From NCBI GenBank assembly GCA_022844165.1, contig JALHMH010000013.1, positions 1-64,000 on the forward strand: DNA of 64,000 nt. The letters are read 5' to 3'. This document shows positions 17,248-27,299 of this stretch, piece after piece. The position numbers and the translations under genes were made by a program. Below the pieces are notes generated by a model, which worked only from the letters and a program-made list of their open reading frames with translations, did no database searches and had not been told where the DNA came from. Positions within the stretch are counted from its first letter, which is position 1. Every line of letters starts with the position of its first letter. Source of the DNA: Lysobacterales bacterium. GTDB lineage: Bacteria > Pseudomonadota > Gammaproteobacteria > Xanthomonadales > SZUA-5.

Positions 17248-19620
17248 TCATGCCGCTTTTCGGCGCGCCAATCGCATCCAGGTCTCAACGACGGTGTCGG
17301 GGTTGAGCGAGACACTCTCGATGCCCTCGTCGACCAGCCATTCGGCGAGATCGGGATGATCGCTCGGGCCCTGGCCGCAGATGCCGATGTACTTGCCGCG
17401 CGCGCGCGCGGCTTTGATGGCCATCGATAACAACGCTTTGACGGCATCATTGCGCTCATCGAACAAACTGGCCACAATGGCCGAATCGCGATCCAGGCCC
17501 AGAGTGAGCTGCGTCAGATCGTTCGAGCCGATCGAGAAACCGTCGAAATGCTCGAGGAAAGCGTCGGCCAAAAGTGCGTTTGACGGCAGCTCGCACATCA
17601 TGATCACCTTGAGATCGTTTTCGCCGCGCTTGAGCCCAAACTTAGCGAGCGTTGCGATCACCCGCTGCCCTTCGTCGACGGTTCGCACGAACGGAATCAT
17701 CGCCCAGGCATTGTCCAGGCCCATGATCTCGCGCACTTTTTTGAGCGCGCGGCATTCGAGCTCAAAGCACGGTTCGAAACTCGGATCCACGTAGCGCGAA
17801 GCGCCGCGGAAGCCGATCATCGGATTCTCCTCTTCGGGTTCGTACGCGCGCCCGCCCAGCAGGTTCGCGTATTCGTTCGACTTGAAATCCGACAAGCGCA
17901 CGATCACCGGGTGCGGCGCAAACGCCGCGGTGATGGTCGCAATGCCCTCGGCCAGGCGATCCACATAAAAGTCCACGGGGCTGGCATAGCCTGCGATCCG
18001 CTGATCGATCTTTGCGCGAATATCGGCAGGCTGTTGCTCGTATTCGAGCAGCGCCTTGGGGTGAATGCCGATATGCGCGGCGATGATCATCTCCAGTCGC
18101 GCCAGACCAACGCCGGCGTGCGGCAACATCGCAAAATCAAAAGCGCGTTCCGGGTTGGCGACGTTCATCATGATTTTGATCGGTGGCGTCGGCATCGCAC
18201 CCAAATGCGCTTCGACGCGATCGAAGCGCATCGTTCCTTCGTAGATGAATCCGGTGTCGCCTTCGGCGCACGACACGGTCACCACCGTACCGCTGGCGAC
18301 GGTTTTTGTGGCATCGCCGCAACCAACGACCGCTGGAATGCCCAGTTCGCGCGCAATGATCGCCGCGTGACACGTGCGGCCACCGCGATTGGTGACGATC
18401 GCGCTGGCGCGTTTCATCACCGGTTCCCAATCCGGATCGGTCATATCGGTGACCAGCACATCGCCGGGCTGCACACGGTCCATATCGTCGATCGAACGCA
18501 CCACCTTGGCGGCGCCGATGCCGATTTTTTGGCCAATCGCGCGGCCTTCGGAGAGCACCACACCGCGCTGCATCAGCTTGTACTTCTCTTGCACCTGGGC
18601 ATGCCCGCGGCTCTTCACCGTTTCCGGGCGCGCCTGTACAATGTAGAGCTTGCCGGTCAACCCATCTTTGGCCCATTCGATATCCATCGGCCGGCCATAG
18701 TGTTTTTCGATGGTGACCGCCTGGCGTGCCAGTTCATGCAAGTCCTCATCGCTAAGGGCAAAGCGGCGCTGCTCGGATGATTCGGTGGCGAGCGTGCGCA
18801 CCCGCTCCCCGGGCGCGTCGCTGTAGATCATCTTGATCTCTTTGGAGCCGATGGTCTTGCGCAGTACGGCGTGCTGGGCGCGAGCCAGCGAGGGTTTGTA
18901 GACATAGTACTCATCGGGGTTGACAGCGCCCTGCACCACCAGTTCGCCGAGCCCATAACTGGCGGTGATAAAAACCACGTCCGGAAAACCGCTTTCGGTG
19001 TCGAGCGTGAACATCACGCCGGAAGAACCGACATCGGAGCGCACCATTTGCTGTACCCCAGCCGAGAGATACACATCCTCGTGCTTGAAGCCGTGGTGCA
19101 CACGGTAGGCAATTGCGCGGTCGTTGTACAACGATGCGAAGACCTTCTTGATTTTTGCCAACACCAGATCCGATCCGCTGACGTTCAAGTACGTCTCTTG
19201 TTGACCGGCGAACGAAGCGTCTGGCAGGTCTTCCGCCGTGGCCGAAGAACGCACGGCAACGGCCGCGTTTTCCACGCCGATGCGCGTGCACAATTGCGCA
19301 TATGCCGCGCGCACTTCGCGCTCGAATGCATCCGGAAACACACCATTTTCGACCCATCCGCGGATCTCTTTGCCGGCACGCGCCAGCTCTACGACGTCTT
19401 CGATATCCAGCGCTTGCAGGCGAGCGAAAATTCGCTCGCTTAGCTGATTCGCTGCAATGAACTCGGCGAAGGCCGCAGCGGTCGTCGCGAAACCACCGGG
19501 GACGCTGACGCCAACATGCGCGAGGCTGCCGATCATCTCGCCCAAGGATGCGTTCTTGCCGCCAACGCGATGCAAATCGCCCATGCCCAGCTGGTCCAAC
19601 CACAATACTCGTTCGCTCAC
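17248..19620 (-). CDS. ppsA: Phosphoenolpyruvate synthase
   Basis: 790 aa, the usual length. It converts pyruvate + ATP + water to phosphoenolpyruvate + AMP + phosphate for gluconeogenesis. The N-terminal ATP-grasp domain ([39 protein letters not shown]) is followed by the swivelling phospho-His domain, [20 protein letters not shown], and the PEP-binding TIM barrel with [36 protein letters not shown] and [20 protein letters not shown] segments. Start is GTG at 19620. The gene for its PpsR regulatory kinase, often divergent, is not here. Confidence 0.97.
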   Translation of the reverse strand: MSERVLWLDQLGMGDLHRVGGKNASLGEMIGSLAHVGVSVPGGFATTAAAFAEFIAANQLSERIFARLQALDIEDVVELARAGKEIRGWVENGVFPDAFEREVRAAYAQLCTRIGVENAAVAVRSSATAEDLPDASFAGQQETYLNVSGSDLVLAKIKKVFASLYNDRAIAYRVHHGFKHEDVYLSAGVQQMVRSDVGSSGVMFTLDTESGFPDVVFITASYGLGELVVQGAVNPDEYYVYKPSLARAQHAVLRKTIGSKEIKMIYSDAPGERVRTLATESSEQRRFALSDEDLHELARQAVTIEKHYGRPMDIEWAKDGLTGKLYIVQARPETVKSRGHAQVQEKYKLMQRGVVLSEGRAIGQKIGIGAAKVVRSIDDMDRVQPGDVLVTDMTDPDWEPVMKRASAIVTNRGGRTCHAAIIARELGIPAVVGCGDATKTVASGTVVTVSCAEGDTGFIYEGTMRFDRVEAHLGAMPTPPIKIMMNVANPERAFDFAMLPHAGVGLARLEMIIAAHIGIHPKALLEYEQQPADIRAKIDQRIAGYASPVDFYVDRLAEGIATITAAFAPHPVIVRLSDFKSNEYANLLGGRAYEPEEENPMIGFRGASRYVDPSFEPCFELECRALKKVREIMGLDNAWAMIPFVRTVDEGQRVIATLAKFGLKRGENDLKVIMMCELPSNALLADAFLEHFDGFSIGSNDLTQLTLGLDRDSAIVASLFDERNDAVKALLSMAIKAARARGKYIGICGQGPSDHPDLAEWLVDEGIESVSLNPDTVVETWMRLARRKAA

Positions 19621-19840
19621 GCTCTACTCCGTATCCGGTGGCTCGCATCGGCTCGCGCGATGCCCGGTTCAATTTGTCGATGATCCGTCGCTCCTCACCA
19701 GCCGCGACGTGTGCTCGATTCTGCCACCACTAAGACCAATGCTCTGCTCCAGCGACTTATTGGATAAGCACTGACAGGGCACGAGCGCTGCGGACTGCAC
19801 ATCGACCATCACGCATCGCAAACATTTTCCGGGCCCGGAA

Positions 19841-19867
19841 AACAAAAAGGGCGGCCGGAGCCGCCCT
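19841..19867 (-). terminator. Rho-independent terminator of the TonB receptor gene
   Basis: On the minus strand: AGGGCGGC-TCCG-GCCGCCCT followed by TTTTTGTTTT, an 8-bp GC-rich stem, tetraloop and T tract 27 nt after the receptor stop codon. Confidence 0.9.
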
Positions 19868-19893
19868 CTTCTTCTGCGGTCAACAACGTTCGA

Positions 19894-22464
19894 TCAGAAC
19901 GTGTAACCAACGCGCGCGTAATAGAAACCGCCGTTGAATCCATAAGGCGTATGGACCGGATACTCGGCACCAGCCACCAAAGCGCCCCATGGATTGTCGT
20001 CCGGCACTTTGTCGAACAGATTCTGCGCGCCAACGTTCAAGTACAAGCCGGACTCGAACTTGAAACCGGATTCCACATCGACGGTGACTGCACTGCCATT
20101 GAAGATCGGCAAACCGCCGTCTTCTGCCAGAACGACATCGCTGTCGAGATGATCCTCGTAGAAGGAACCGTAGTAATTGATGCGCACATTGGCGTGCCAA
20201 GGCCCGCGCAGATGGTTGAAGGTGAAGTAACCTTTGGTGCGCGGCAGAGACTCCTCGAGTTTCTTGATGCGTGCTTCGGTGATGATTCCAGGCGTGAAGG
20301 CATCGACTTCTGTGTCGTTGAAGTTGACCGCCAGCGAGTAGGTCGTGAGACCGCCGAAATGATCGGTATCGATGCTGCCGACGAGGTCCAGTCCCGTTGT
20401 CGTGGTATCGAAATCGTTCACGAAGAAGCCGACGCGGCTCAGCGTTGCGGCTTGCGCCTGACCCGCCGCGACCAAAGCTGCTCGATCGGCATCGGTCAAC
20501 GTGAAGTCGGTGCTGCGCGCGATTCGGTCTTCCACCTCGATTCGGTACCAATCGGCAGTCACCGTGATATCGCCGCTGGACCACACCAGGCCAATCGAGG
20601 CGTTGTTCGATTCCTCGGGTATCAGTGGCTCAGCGCCATAAAAGGCAGCAATCGGATCCGTCGGCGGCAGCGTCGCTGTATCGCGCAATTCGCCATCGAT
20701 GAAGGCGGTGGTGACCTGACTCACGTTCGACTGCCCAGGCGTCGGTGCGCGGAAGCCGGTGCTGAACGCAGCGCGTGCGGCGAAGGCTTCGTCGAAGTCG
20801 TAGCGCATCGTCAGTTTCCAGTTGGTAGTGCCGCCGAAGTCGTCGTAGTCCTCATGGCGCACGGCACCCGCGATCAGGAACTGTTCGGTCACCTGAGACT
20901 CCGCATCCAGATAGACCGCCCAATTGTCGCGGTCGTTCTTGCCTGCCGTGACTGGATTGAAACCCGGAAATCCGTTGGAGCCTATGCTGAAGCCCTGAGA
21001 CGTGAGCGGGCCGATGGCCGTCGATGGCACATCGCCGGCAAAAATTTCGAAAGCCTCGCGACGGAATTCCGCACCCGCTGCAAGATGGAAAGTCTCGAAG
21101 CTCTTGCCAACATCGAAATTGAAGGTGTGTTCCGTTTGCTCGTTGCCGCCGGGCCGGAAAAACAGCCCACTCGGTTGACTCGCGCCAAGTGACGCGTTAA
21201 CCGTGTTGTACATGAAAAAATCGATATCGTTGCGCCCAAACGACGCGCTGAAATCCCATTCCACGTCGTTCGCCCAGACGCCCTTGATACCGCCGGTTAC
21301 GCCGAGATCTTTCATCTCGCCACCGAATCGCGGCGTAAAACCGCCGGGGAATTGCCGCAGGAAGGTAAAGCAATTGCTCGGTAAAGCGGCGACTTGCGCA
21401 GACACCGTGGAGTACGGAATCAGTGCACCGCTGGCATTGCGCAGCGCGATTCTCGGGCACGCTGTGGTGCCGCCGGTTCGACCGATCAGCAGCGACTGGC
21501 CACCATCATTAGAATAAACGCCGCCGCGTGTGGTCGGATTGCGATAGTAGAAGCCACCATCCGTCTCGCGCTGAGCGAAATTGCCGAACAGGTATAACTC
21601 AACGTCTTCTGCCGTGAGCCCCAGGTTGTAGACGAACTTGGTGTCGTCCTTGACTTCAGGGGATCCCCAGATCTGAGCCGGATTGGGTACGCCTGGATAG
21701 CCCGCGGCGGCCACTTCCGCAGCGTCATCGCGCTGCACGCTTCGCGAGGTAGGATCGGCCTCGCGGAACTCTGCGGTGAAAGTCGCAAAGCCATTCTCGC
21801 CGAGCGGAAATCCGATCTGGCCGGCATACTGTTGAGTAAAGCCGTCGCCTTCGAAGAACTCACCCGCGAACGCTTCGACGGCACCACCGTCGCGAAGCTC
21901 CCTCAACTGAAAATTGATCACGCCGGCGATTGCGTCCGAGCCGTATTGGGCGGCAGCACCATCGCGCAGGACTTCCACCTGCTCAAGTGCGAGCGACGGG
22001 AACACAGAGAGATCGACACCTTGCGCACCATCGGATAAACCATGGCCCAGGAAGGTGATGACTGCCGCGCGATGACGGCGCTTGCCATTCACCAGGATCA
22101 AGGTGTTGTCCGGCGGCAATCCGCGCAAATTCGCGGGACGCACCAACGTCGCCGCATCGTCGATCGGAATGGTGCTGACGTTGAACGACGGCACCAGTGT
22201 GCGAATTTGGTCGAGCACATCCGTGGCGGCCTGATTGTGCAGTTCTTCGCCGCCAATAATGTCGATCGGCACAGCGGATTCGGTGACCGAGCGGGCGGCG
22301 CTACGGGTACCCAACACGGAAATCGCTTCCAGCTCAGTGGGGTCGTCTGCCGGCTCTTGTGCGACAGCAGTACCACTGAGCGCTACCGCGATCGCGCTAC
22401 CGAGTGCAAGCTGTACAGCCAATGTGAGCGGACTAACTGCAAACTTGAAATGCGTGCGTTTCAT
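19894..22464 (-). CDS. TonB-dependent outer-membrane receptor
   Basis: 856 aa from the ATG at 22464, preceded by CCGGAG 8 nt upstream and followed by a signal peptide ending SGTAVAQ. Plug domain: ISVLGTRSAARSVTESAVPI, DVLDQIRTLVPSFNVS, NLRGLPPDNTLILVNGKRRH, QVEVLRDGAAAQYGSDAIAG. The barrel ends in YARVGYTF, an aromatic C-terminus as required for BAM insertion. It imports a large substrate (siderophore, cobalamin or oligosaccharide) using TonB energy. The neighbours do not reveal the substrate, and no riboswitch or FUR-like site was recognised upstream. A short N-terminal extension to 22506 is disfavoured by the Shine-Dalgarno. Confidence 0.95.
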   Translation of the reverse strand: MKRTHFKFAVSPLTLAVQLALGSAIAVALSGTAVAQEPADDPTELEAISVLGTRSAARSVTESAVPIDIIGGEELHNQAATDVLDQIRTLVPSFNVSTIPIDDAATLVRPANLRGLPPDNTLILVNGKRRHRAAVITFLGHGLSDGAQGVDLSVFPSLALEQVEVLRDGAAAQYGSDAIAGVINFQLRELRDGGAVEAFAGEFFEGDGFTQQYAGQIGFPLGENGFATFTAEFREADPTSRSVQRDDAAEVAAAGYPGVPNPAQIWGSPEVKDDTKFVYNLGLTAEDVELYLFGNFAQRETDGGFYYRNPTTRGGVYSNDGGQSLLIGRTGGTTACPRIALRNASGALIPYSTVSAQVAALPSNCFTFLRQFPGGFTPRFGGEMKDLGVTGGIKGVWANDVEWDFSASFGRNDIDFFMYNTVNASLGASQPSGLFFRPGGNEQTEHTFNFDVGKSFETFHLAAGAEFRREAFEIFAGDVPSTAIGPLTSQGFSIGSNGFPGFNPVTAGKNDRDNWAVYLDAESQVTEQFLIAGAVRHEDYDDFGGTTNWKLTMRYDFDEAFAARAAFSTGFRAPTPGQSNVSQVTTAFIDGELRDTATLPPTDPIAAFYGAEPLIPEESNNASIGLVWSSGDITVTADWYRIEVEDRIARSTDFTLTDADRAALVAAGQAQAATLSRVGFFVNDFDTTTTGLDLVGSIDTDHFGGLTTYSLAVNFNDTEVDAFTPGIITEARIKKLEESLPRTKGYFTFNHLRGPWHANVRINYYGSFYEDHLDSDVVLAEDGGLPIFNGSAVTVDVESGFKFESGLYLNVGAQNLFDKVPDDNPWGALVAGAEYPVHTPYGFNGGFYYARVGYTF

Positions 22465-23228
22465 TGAACATCTCCGGAATGGGCTGGAAATCGGTGCCAG
22501 GCACACCAGCGATCGCTGTACTCATCGCCTGTTTGTCAATTTTGGGCATGCAGGTTCGTGAACTTCGAAAATCACGTGCCGCAAGAAAACAGCTTCGTCG
22601 CAAGATCACCCCTGGAGCACCACTCAAGTTCGACTGGGAGCGGTTCTTCTATCAATCAATCGTTTACACAACCGATCAATACGCGAACCGATCGCATTTC
22701 GATCCCGCGGGCCAATGGCCCGCCTGGTGGGGTGAGCACTCGTCATGACTGTTTCGTCACAGAGTATTAACGAATTTTTAAAGAAAAGACAGACGAACGA
22801 GCAGCCAAAAAGGACGCTTGCGCAAAACCACGATCTTCGGCGCGAGCCGATCTGCCACGTCAGCAAATCCCGCTGGAAGTCGACTCGGCTTGGCCTGTTG
22901 CGCGCCGAAACCTGGTCAGTCTGTGCAAAGACGAGGTTCCGAAGACGATCGTACGCCCTGATCAAGCGGTCCTTCGGAACGCACCTGGCAGACGCGATCA
23001 CTCACAAATCGCCGAACCACTGGGACTGATCAAAGCCTGACGAATTGCACGTTCTGCGGGAGCGCTTCTTTCGTTGCCTTCGCGACGGCCACTTGAGCGA
23101 GCGGGGCTTTTGCCGGTCGCCCGTTGGAGCTTCAAAGCAACTTGGCGGATCGCGCGTACGTTTCGGGTTCTTGTGCATAGGCCAACCGTTCCACGGTTTG
23201 CAGCGGCAAAATCACACGAGGACCCGCC
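22465..23228. other. Long intergenic region
   Basis: About 760 bp. It holds a 94-codon plus-strand frame (22745-23029) rich in Arg, Lys and Ser with no Shine-Dalgarno and no recognisable family; I do not consider it established as a gene. A GCGGGCC-AAT-GGCCCGC hairpin (about 22718-22734) preceded by GATCGCAT resembles a motif near 29298-29328. Confidence 0.45.
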
Positions 23229-25823
23229 ATGAAGGTGTTGCTACTTTTGCTGTCCGTCATCTGTCTTGGTGCATCGGGTCGTGCCCACGCGCAGACCCAG
23301 TTCTTTGACCCAACGCCATACCAGAAACCCTCCGATGTGCCGGCGGGATTCGCCGATCAGGCGGTCCATATTGAGCATTTCGAAGATGCTGAAATCAATG
23401 GTGATCTGCTGATCACGGGCAGCATTGTGCCGCCCTCGGGCGTGACCGACTCGGTCGACTACGACGACGGAAGTCTGGACGGCTTCGGTCGTGGTGGACA
23501 CACTGTTCAAGGACGCGACCGCATCCGCGTGCGCTTTGCCACACCGCCCAGCTTTGCCGGCATGGTTTGGACCGATGGTCCTGGGCCAGTCACATTTGAA
23601 GCCTTCGATCGCAGCGGCGTTTCTCTGGGAATCCGCGGTCCCTTTGCTCTGACGGATGGCGCGAATACCGGCGCGACCGCTGAGGATCGCTTCTTTGGCA
23701 TACGGCATGCGGCCGGCATCGGCGCCATCGAGTTTCGCGCCAGCGGTGGCATTGAAATCGATCACGTGCAATGGCAAGTCGCGCCCGACCGGACGCCGAG
23801 CACAGCGCTGGCGCGACCGGACTTTCCACTGTTTCGCGCCGCGACCGTCATCGATCTTGCAAGCACCAGCAGCGGCGCCCTGATGGTGCTCGCCGACGCC
23901 TCGGTTCAAGGCAGCGACGGTACTCGTAAGGTGATTCGGCTCAACGCGAATGGGACGCTGGATACAGGCTTTAGAAACCCGCTGGCGACAGGTGTCACGC
24001 GTATCGCTGTCGATAGCGCTCAACGCCTTTACACGTTCGGCACGCAAGTTCGCCGCTTTAGCGCAGCTGGCCTGCCTGACCTCAGCTTTACGGTTCTACC
24101 CGAGGCCAACGGCGCGGTCGCGGCAATCGCCGAAGTCGCAGATGGCTGGATCGTTGGCGGCAACTTCACCAGCCTTGGTGGGCAGCCACGCTCACGTCTG
24201 GCGAAAGTCCTGTTCAATGGCAGTTTAGATCCAGGATTCGCCCCTGGCGCCAACGGCGAAGTCACATCGCTCTTAGTCAAGAGCGCGGGCGAGATTTTTG
24301 TCGGTGGCAGGTTCACCACCTTGGGAGGTGAGACCCGCAGCGGCCTCGCAAAAGTCAACGGTAGCGGCGTAGTGCTTTCGGACTGGAACCCGATCCTGGG
24401 CGGCACTGCGCCTGCGGTCAGCAGCCTGGCGATCAACGGCGACCAGCTTTACGTCGGCGGCGCTTTCAATGCCATCAATTCCATCGCGGCTTTCAACACC
24501 GCCAAGCTATCGACACTTGCCGGTGCGACCGTCGATCAGAACTGGGCCATGCGCACAGGAAACTCCGACATCGAACTGCGCGTCGAAAATGGCGCGCTCT
24601 ACGCGTTCAACGCGCAAGTACGCACTGGAACTGGACCCATACTCGATTCGCTGCTCAGTCGGGCAAACCTATCCACTGGCATTGTCGATACGGCCTTTGT
24701 CGTCGATGCCAATAGCGCCATCAACGACATCGCCGACAACGGCAGCGGCCTCTGGGTCGGCGGCAACTTCAAGCGCATTCAAACCACAACGCAATATGCG
24801 ATCGCAGCGCTCAATAACAATGCAACCGTCGGCAGCTCTCAGCCAACGCAGTTGGAACAGCCGGGCGTCGTGAACGATTCTGTGGCCGTCGGCGACTTCA
24901 CCGTGATGGTGGGTAGCTTCTCCCGCCTGAAGTCCTTAAGTGGCAGCGACATTGAATTGCCGGGCGGAATTGTTGGCCTGACTTCCGATGGTCGGATTAC
25001 GCTGGAGTTCAATCCGGATGTCTCAGGCGTTGCGGAGGGAGATCTCTTTCGCGCCGTCGAAAAACTGCCCAACGGCGACTATTTTGTGGGCGGCACCTTC
25101 GGTGTGCTGCGACTCAACCCATTCACGGGTACCCAGGTGTCGGGCTTCAACTTTGGCACCAGCACGTCGACGTTGTTGCTCACGTCGGATGCGCTGTACG
25201 TGGCCGGCGTCGGCGCGACTTTTCGCCTCAGAAGGTTGCCGCTAACGGGCGGCGGCACGGCCGATCCCAACTTCGATGCCGGCGCCGTCGCGCCTACCTT
25301 CATTCAAGCGGATAGTCCAACCTCATTGGTTGTTGCAGGCATTTTCAACACGATTGGGGGAGGTTCGCAACCACGCCTGGCGCGCATCAACGCACTCACC
25401 GGACAACTCATCGCAAGCTTCGCGCCTGACGTTTCCACAACACCAAACGGTCTTGCTCTAGATGGCAAAGGTGGAGTCTGGATGAGCGGCGGTTCGACCC
25501 TGACCAAATTCAAGCTCACGGACGGATCGATCGACACTTTGCTCACCACTCTGCCGACCCAGGCCGTCTTGCTGGGTGTGGACAAAGGCATGGTGTATTA
25601 CGCCAACCCAACCAACAACAAGGTCTTGCGCATCAGCGACGCCGGTGGCGCAAGCGATCCGAAATTTGGCGTGGTTGTAGACAACACGAATCTTCTGAGA
25701 GCGCGCGTCACGGACGCGCGGATCACCCTGACCGGGGGATTCGAGGTTGTCGCCTCGCAGACGCGCTCCGGGATCGCCAGCCTGGTGACACAAGATCGAA
25801 TCCATGAGAGCAATTTCGAGTGA
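23229..25823 (+). CDS. Secreted delta-60-repeat protein with SNFE tail
   Basis: 864 aa. Signal peptide MKVLLLLLSVICLGASGRAHAQ. A beta domain (residues about 45-200) precedes many delta-60 repeats of a beta-propeller: NANGTLDTGF, GGNFTSLGGQPRSRLAK, NGSLDPGFAPGANGEV, GGRFTTLGGETRSGLAKVN, GGAFNAINSIAAFNTAKL, AGIFNTIGGGSQPRLARIN. It ends TQDRIHESNFE. That ending is a variant of the -GFE tail of the neighbours (Asp/Ser, Gly/Asn changes, Phe-Glu kept). Exported, probably an adhesin or binding protein; no enzyme motif. Confidence 0.88.
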   Translation: MKVLLLLLSVICLGASGRAHAQTQFFDPTPYQKPSDVPAGFADQAVHIEHFEDAEINGDLLITGSIVPPSGVTDSVDYDDGSLDGFGRGGHTVQGRDRIRVRFATPPSFAGMVWTDGPGPVTFEAFDRSGVSLGIRGPFALTDGANTGATAEDRFFGIRHAAGIGAIEFRASGGIEIDHVQWQVAPDRTPSTALARPDFPLFRAATVIDLASTSSGALMVLADASVQGSDGTRKVIRLNANGTLDTGFRNPLATGVTRIAVDSAQRLYTFGTQVRRFSAAGLPDLSFTVLPEANGAVAAIAEVADGWIVGGNFTSLGGQPRSRLAKVLFNGSLDPGFAPGANGEVTSLLVKSAGEIFVGGRFTTLGGETRSGLAKVNGSGVVLSDWNPILGGTAPAVSSLAINGDQLYVGGAFNAINSIAAFNTAKLSTLAGATVDQNWAMRTGNSDIELRVENGALYAFNAQVRTGTGPILDSLLSRANLSTGIVDTAFVVDANSAINDIADNGSGLWVGGNFKRIQTTTQYAIAALNNNATVGSSQPTQLEQPGVVNDSVAVGDFTVMVGSFSRLKSLSGSDIELPGGIVGLTSDGRITLEFNPDVSGVAEGDLFRAVEKLPNGDYFVGGTFGVLRLNPFTGTQVSGFNFGTSTSTLLLTSDALYVAGVGATFRLRRLPLTGGGTADPNFDAGAVAPTFIQADSPTSLVVAGIFNTIGGGSQPRLARINALTGQLIASFAPDVSTTPNGLALDGKGGVWMSGGSTLTKFKLTDGSIDTLLTTLPTQAVLLGVDKGMVYYANPTNNKVLRISDAGGASDPKFGVVVDNTNLLRARVTDARITLTGGFEVVASQTRSGIASLVTQDRIHESNFE

Positions 25824-25900
25824 GGAGGAGTTGAATCGAACTGGACCATTGGAAAACCTCATCCTGCCCCAGGCGCCCCGGTCTCGCCACGGCATCATGC

Positions 25901-26086
25901 AAAGCCCCAACGGGGGCATCGCATACCAGCCCAGGGCAACGCCCTGGGTACCGCCCGCCACCGATCCCGCGTTCCGAAGTAACGCTGCATCTCGCACGTC
26001 TATACGGCGTTCCTACAGAACGCGTCCGTTTCCGCATCCAATGCCCAGGGTTGCACCCTGGGCTGGTATGCATCGCCCCGGTGGGA
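25901..26086. repeat. Inverted pair of palindromic GCCCAGGG repeats
   Basis: Copy 1 (25901-25950) holds GCCCCAACGGGGGC, GCATACCAG and AGCCCAGGGCAACGCCCTGG. Copy 2 (26041-26086) is the inverted form: CCCAGGGTTGCACCCTGGG, CTGGTATGCATC, GCCCCGGTGGG. Each holds two stem-loops, so the pair can fold into a larger cruciform. Motifs of this kind are known as dispersed REP-like/BIME elements in several bacterial phyla. Confidence 0.7.
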
Positions 26087-26169
26087 CAAAACAAATTCGA
26101 CAACAACATCTCGCAAGGTTCGCCTACGGCAAGTCCGCCTTCAGATCGTCGGATGGAATCGCTGGCGAA

Positions 26170-26187
26170 TCAGAATTTGCGAGATTT
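26170..26187 (+). promoter_or_regulatory. 18-bp shared element upstream of GH18 gene
   Basis: TCAGAATTTGCGAGATTT lies 129 bp upstream of the GH18 ATG. An identical sequence on the opposite strand (29194-29211) lies upstream of the toxin gene in the same orientation relative to it. A TTGACA (26186-26191) overlaps its right end and could be a -35 box, but I see no convincing -10. Confidence 0.5.
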
Positions 26188-26315
26188 GACAGCGACTTAG
26201 CGTAACTTAGCACGCGCATACTGTTGTTCGTCTCAGACGAGCAGATGGTGTGCCCGGGCTAGGCATCGGCGGCCAAAGTGCCAATCAACTTACCCTTCGA
26301 TGGAGGACTCTTCCC

Positions 26316-27182
26316 ATGTCCATGCGTTTGGCGGTTTACATCGGCAACGAGCTTTACCCAGGTGGCGGCTCAGACCCTGCGTCCACGATTCGTCAGCTGC
26401 AGAACAGCCCGTTGACCAGCCCTATCCTCAGCCTGTTGAACCTGGACGGTAAGGACAACTCGCAGCTGGTCTACAACAACACGCCCAATGCCGTTTACAA
26501 CACCTCCGGCGACTACATCGGCGACAGCACCTGGCCTTCAATTCTTGCGACGTTGCGCGGCGGAAACATCGTTGAGGCTTACCTGTCATTCTCGACTAAC
26601 GGCACTGCGTTCATGGGTCAACTGATCAGCCAGAATCCGACTGCTGCGCAGAACATCCTGAGCCATATCAAGAACACGCTGGGATTCGATGGCATCGATA
26701 TCGACGACGAGAGCGGCGACTTTTCCTCCAACTCGCCGTTGTACGCTTTGTCCGACGCCGCGATTACAGCAGGTCTGAAATTGACGGCAGCGCCTTTCGT
26801 GCTTCAGTCGGAATGGCGAGCATGGATCAACCATGTTCAAAGCAAAGGCGGCACCGTGGCATGGCTCAACCTGCAGTGTTACGCTGGCGGCAAGGGCAAC
26901 AACCCGGGTGACTGGTCAGGCATGGGCAATCCCGCCGTGCCGATCGTTGCCGGCACCTGCAGCAACTGCAAGAACCCACAAACCACGTGCACCACGACCA
27001 GCGTACAAGCGCTCTACACACTGTGGACCAGCGGCACAGGCAGCGTGTCTGGCGACTGCTGGGCCGGCACGCCAAATAAAACGCCGCAGGCCATCGGCGG
27101 CGGTTTCATCTGGACGTTCGGCAGCATCTCCAGCAACTTCTCCGGCTATATGACGGCGATGCAGACGGGGCTGAATGCCTGA
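26316..27182 (+). CDS. GH18 family chitinase-like glycoside hydrolase
   Basis: 288 aa. GGAGG at 26302-26306 supports the ATG at 26316. A TIM barrel starts LAVYIGNELYPGG. The GH18 signature DGxDxDxE is complete: FDGIDIDDES at about 130, whose final Glu is the catalytic acid. Downstream are TAAPF and WLNLQCYAGG, which fit barrel strands 6 and 7 (AAP and the QxY motif). No signal peptide and no chitin-binding domain, so export by a classic route is not evident. It likely cleaves chitin or a GlcNAc polymer. It converges on the endotoxin-like gene and shares an upstream 18-bp element with it. Confidence 0.85.
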   Translation: MSMRLAVYIGNELYPGGGSDPASTIRQLQNSPLTSPILSLLNLDGKDNSQLVYNNTPNAVYNTSGDYIGDSTWPSILATLRGGNIVEAYLSFSTNGTAFMGQLISQNPTAAQNILSHIKNTLGFDGIDIDDESGDFSSNSPLYALSDAAITAGLKLTAAPFVLQSEWRAWINHVQSKGGTVAWLNLQCYAGGKGNNPGDWSGMGNPAVPIVAGTCSNCKNPQTTCTTTSVQALYTLWTSGTGSVSGDCWAGTPNKTPQAIGGGFIWTFGSISSNFSGYMTAMQTGLNA

Positions 27183-27260
27183 TGCGATGGCGGGGATGCA
27201 CCAGGACAGCATGCCTCAAGCCATTGGATGCCTGCATCCACACGGCCGGATGACGAGGTA

Positions 27261-27291
27261 GAACGACGAGCACAGTTCGTGCTCGCCGTTC
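27261..27291. terminator. Hairpin between the convergent GH18 and toxin genes
   Basis: GAACG-A-CGAGCAC loop AGTTC GTGCTCG-C-CGTTC: 12 paired bases with one mismatch, followed on the plus strand by TGTCTT. It is placed to end both converging transcripts, though the T tract is weak. Confidence 0.5.
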
Positions 27292-27299
27292 TGTCTTCA

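Noticed and set aside
19951..21192. Open plus-strand frame of 413 codons inside the TonB receptor gene
   Set aside because: It is the complement of a strongly supported receptor with plug and barrel motifs; the amino acid sequence has no family features.
22745..23029. 94-codon plus-strand frame in the gap after the TonB receptor
   Set aside because: No ribosome binding site, no family, basic random-looking composition; listed in the intergenic entry only.
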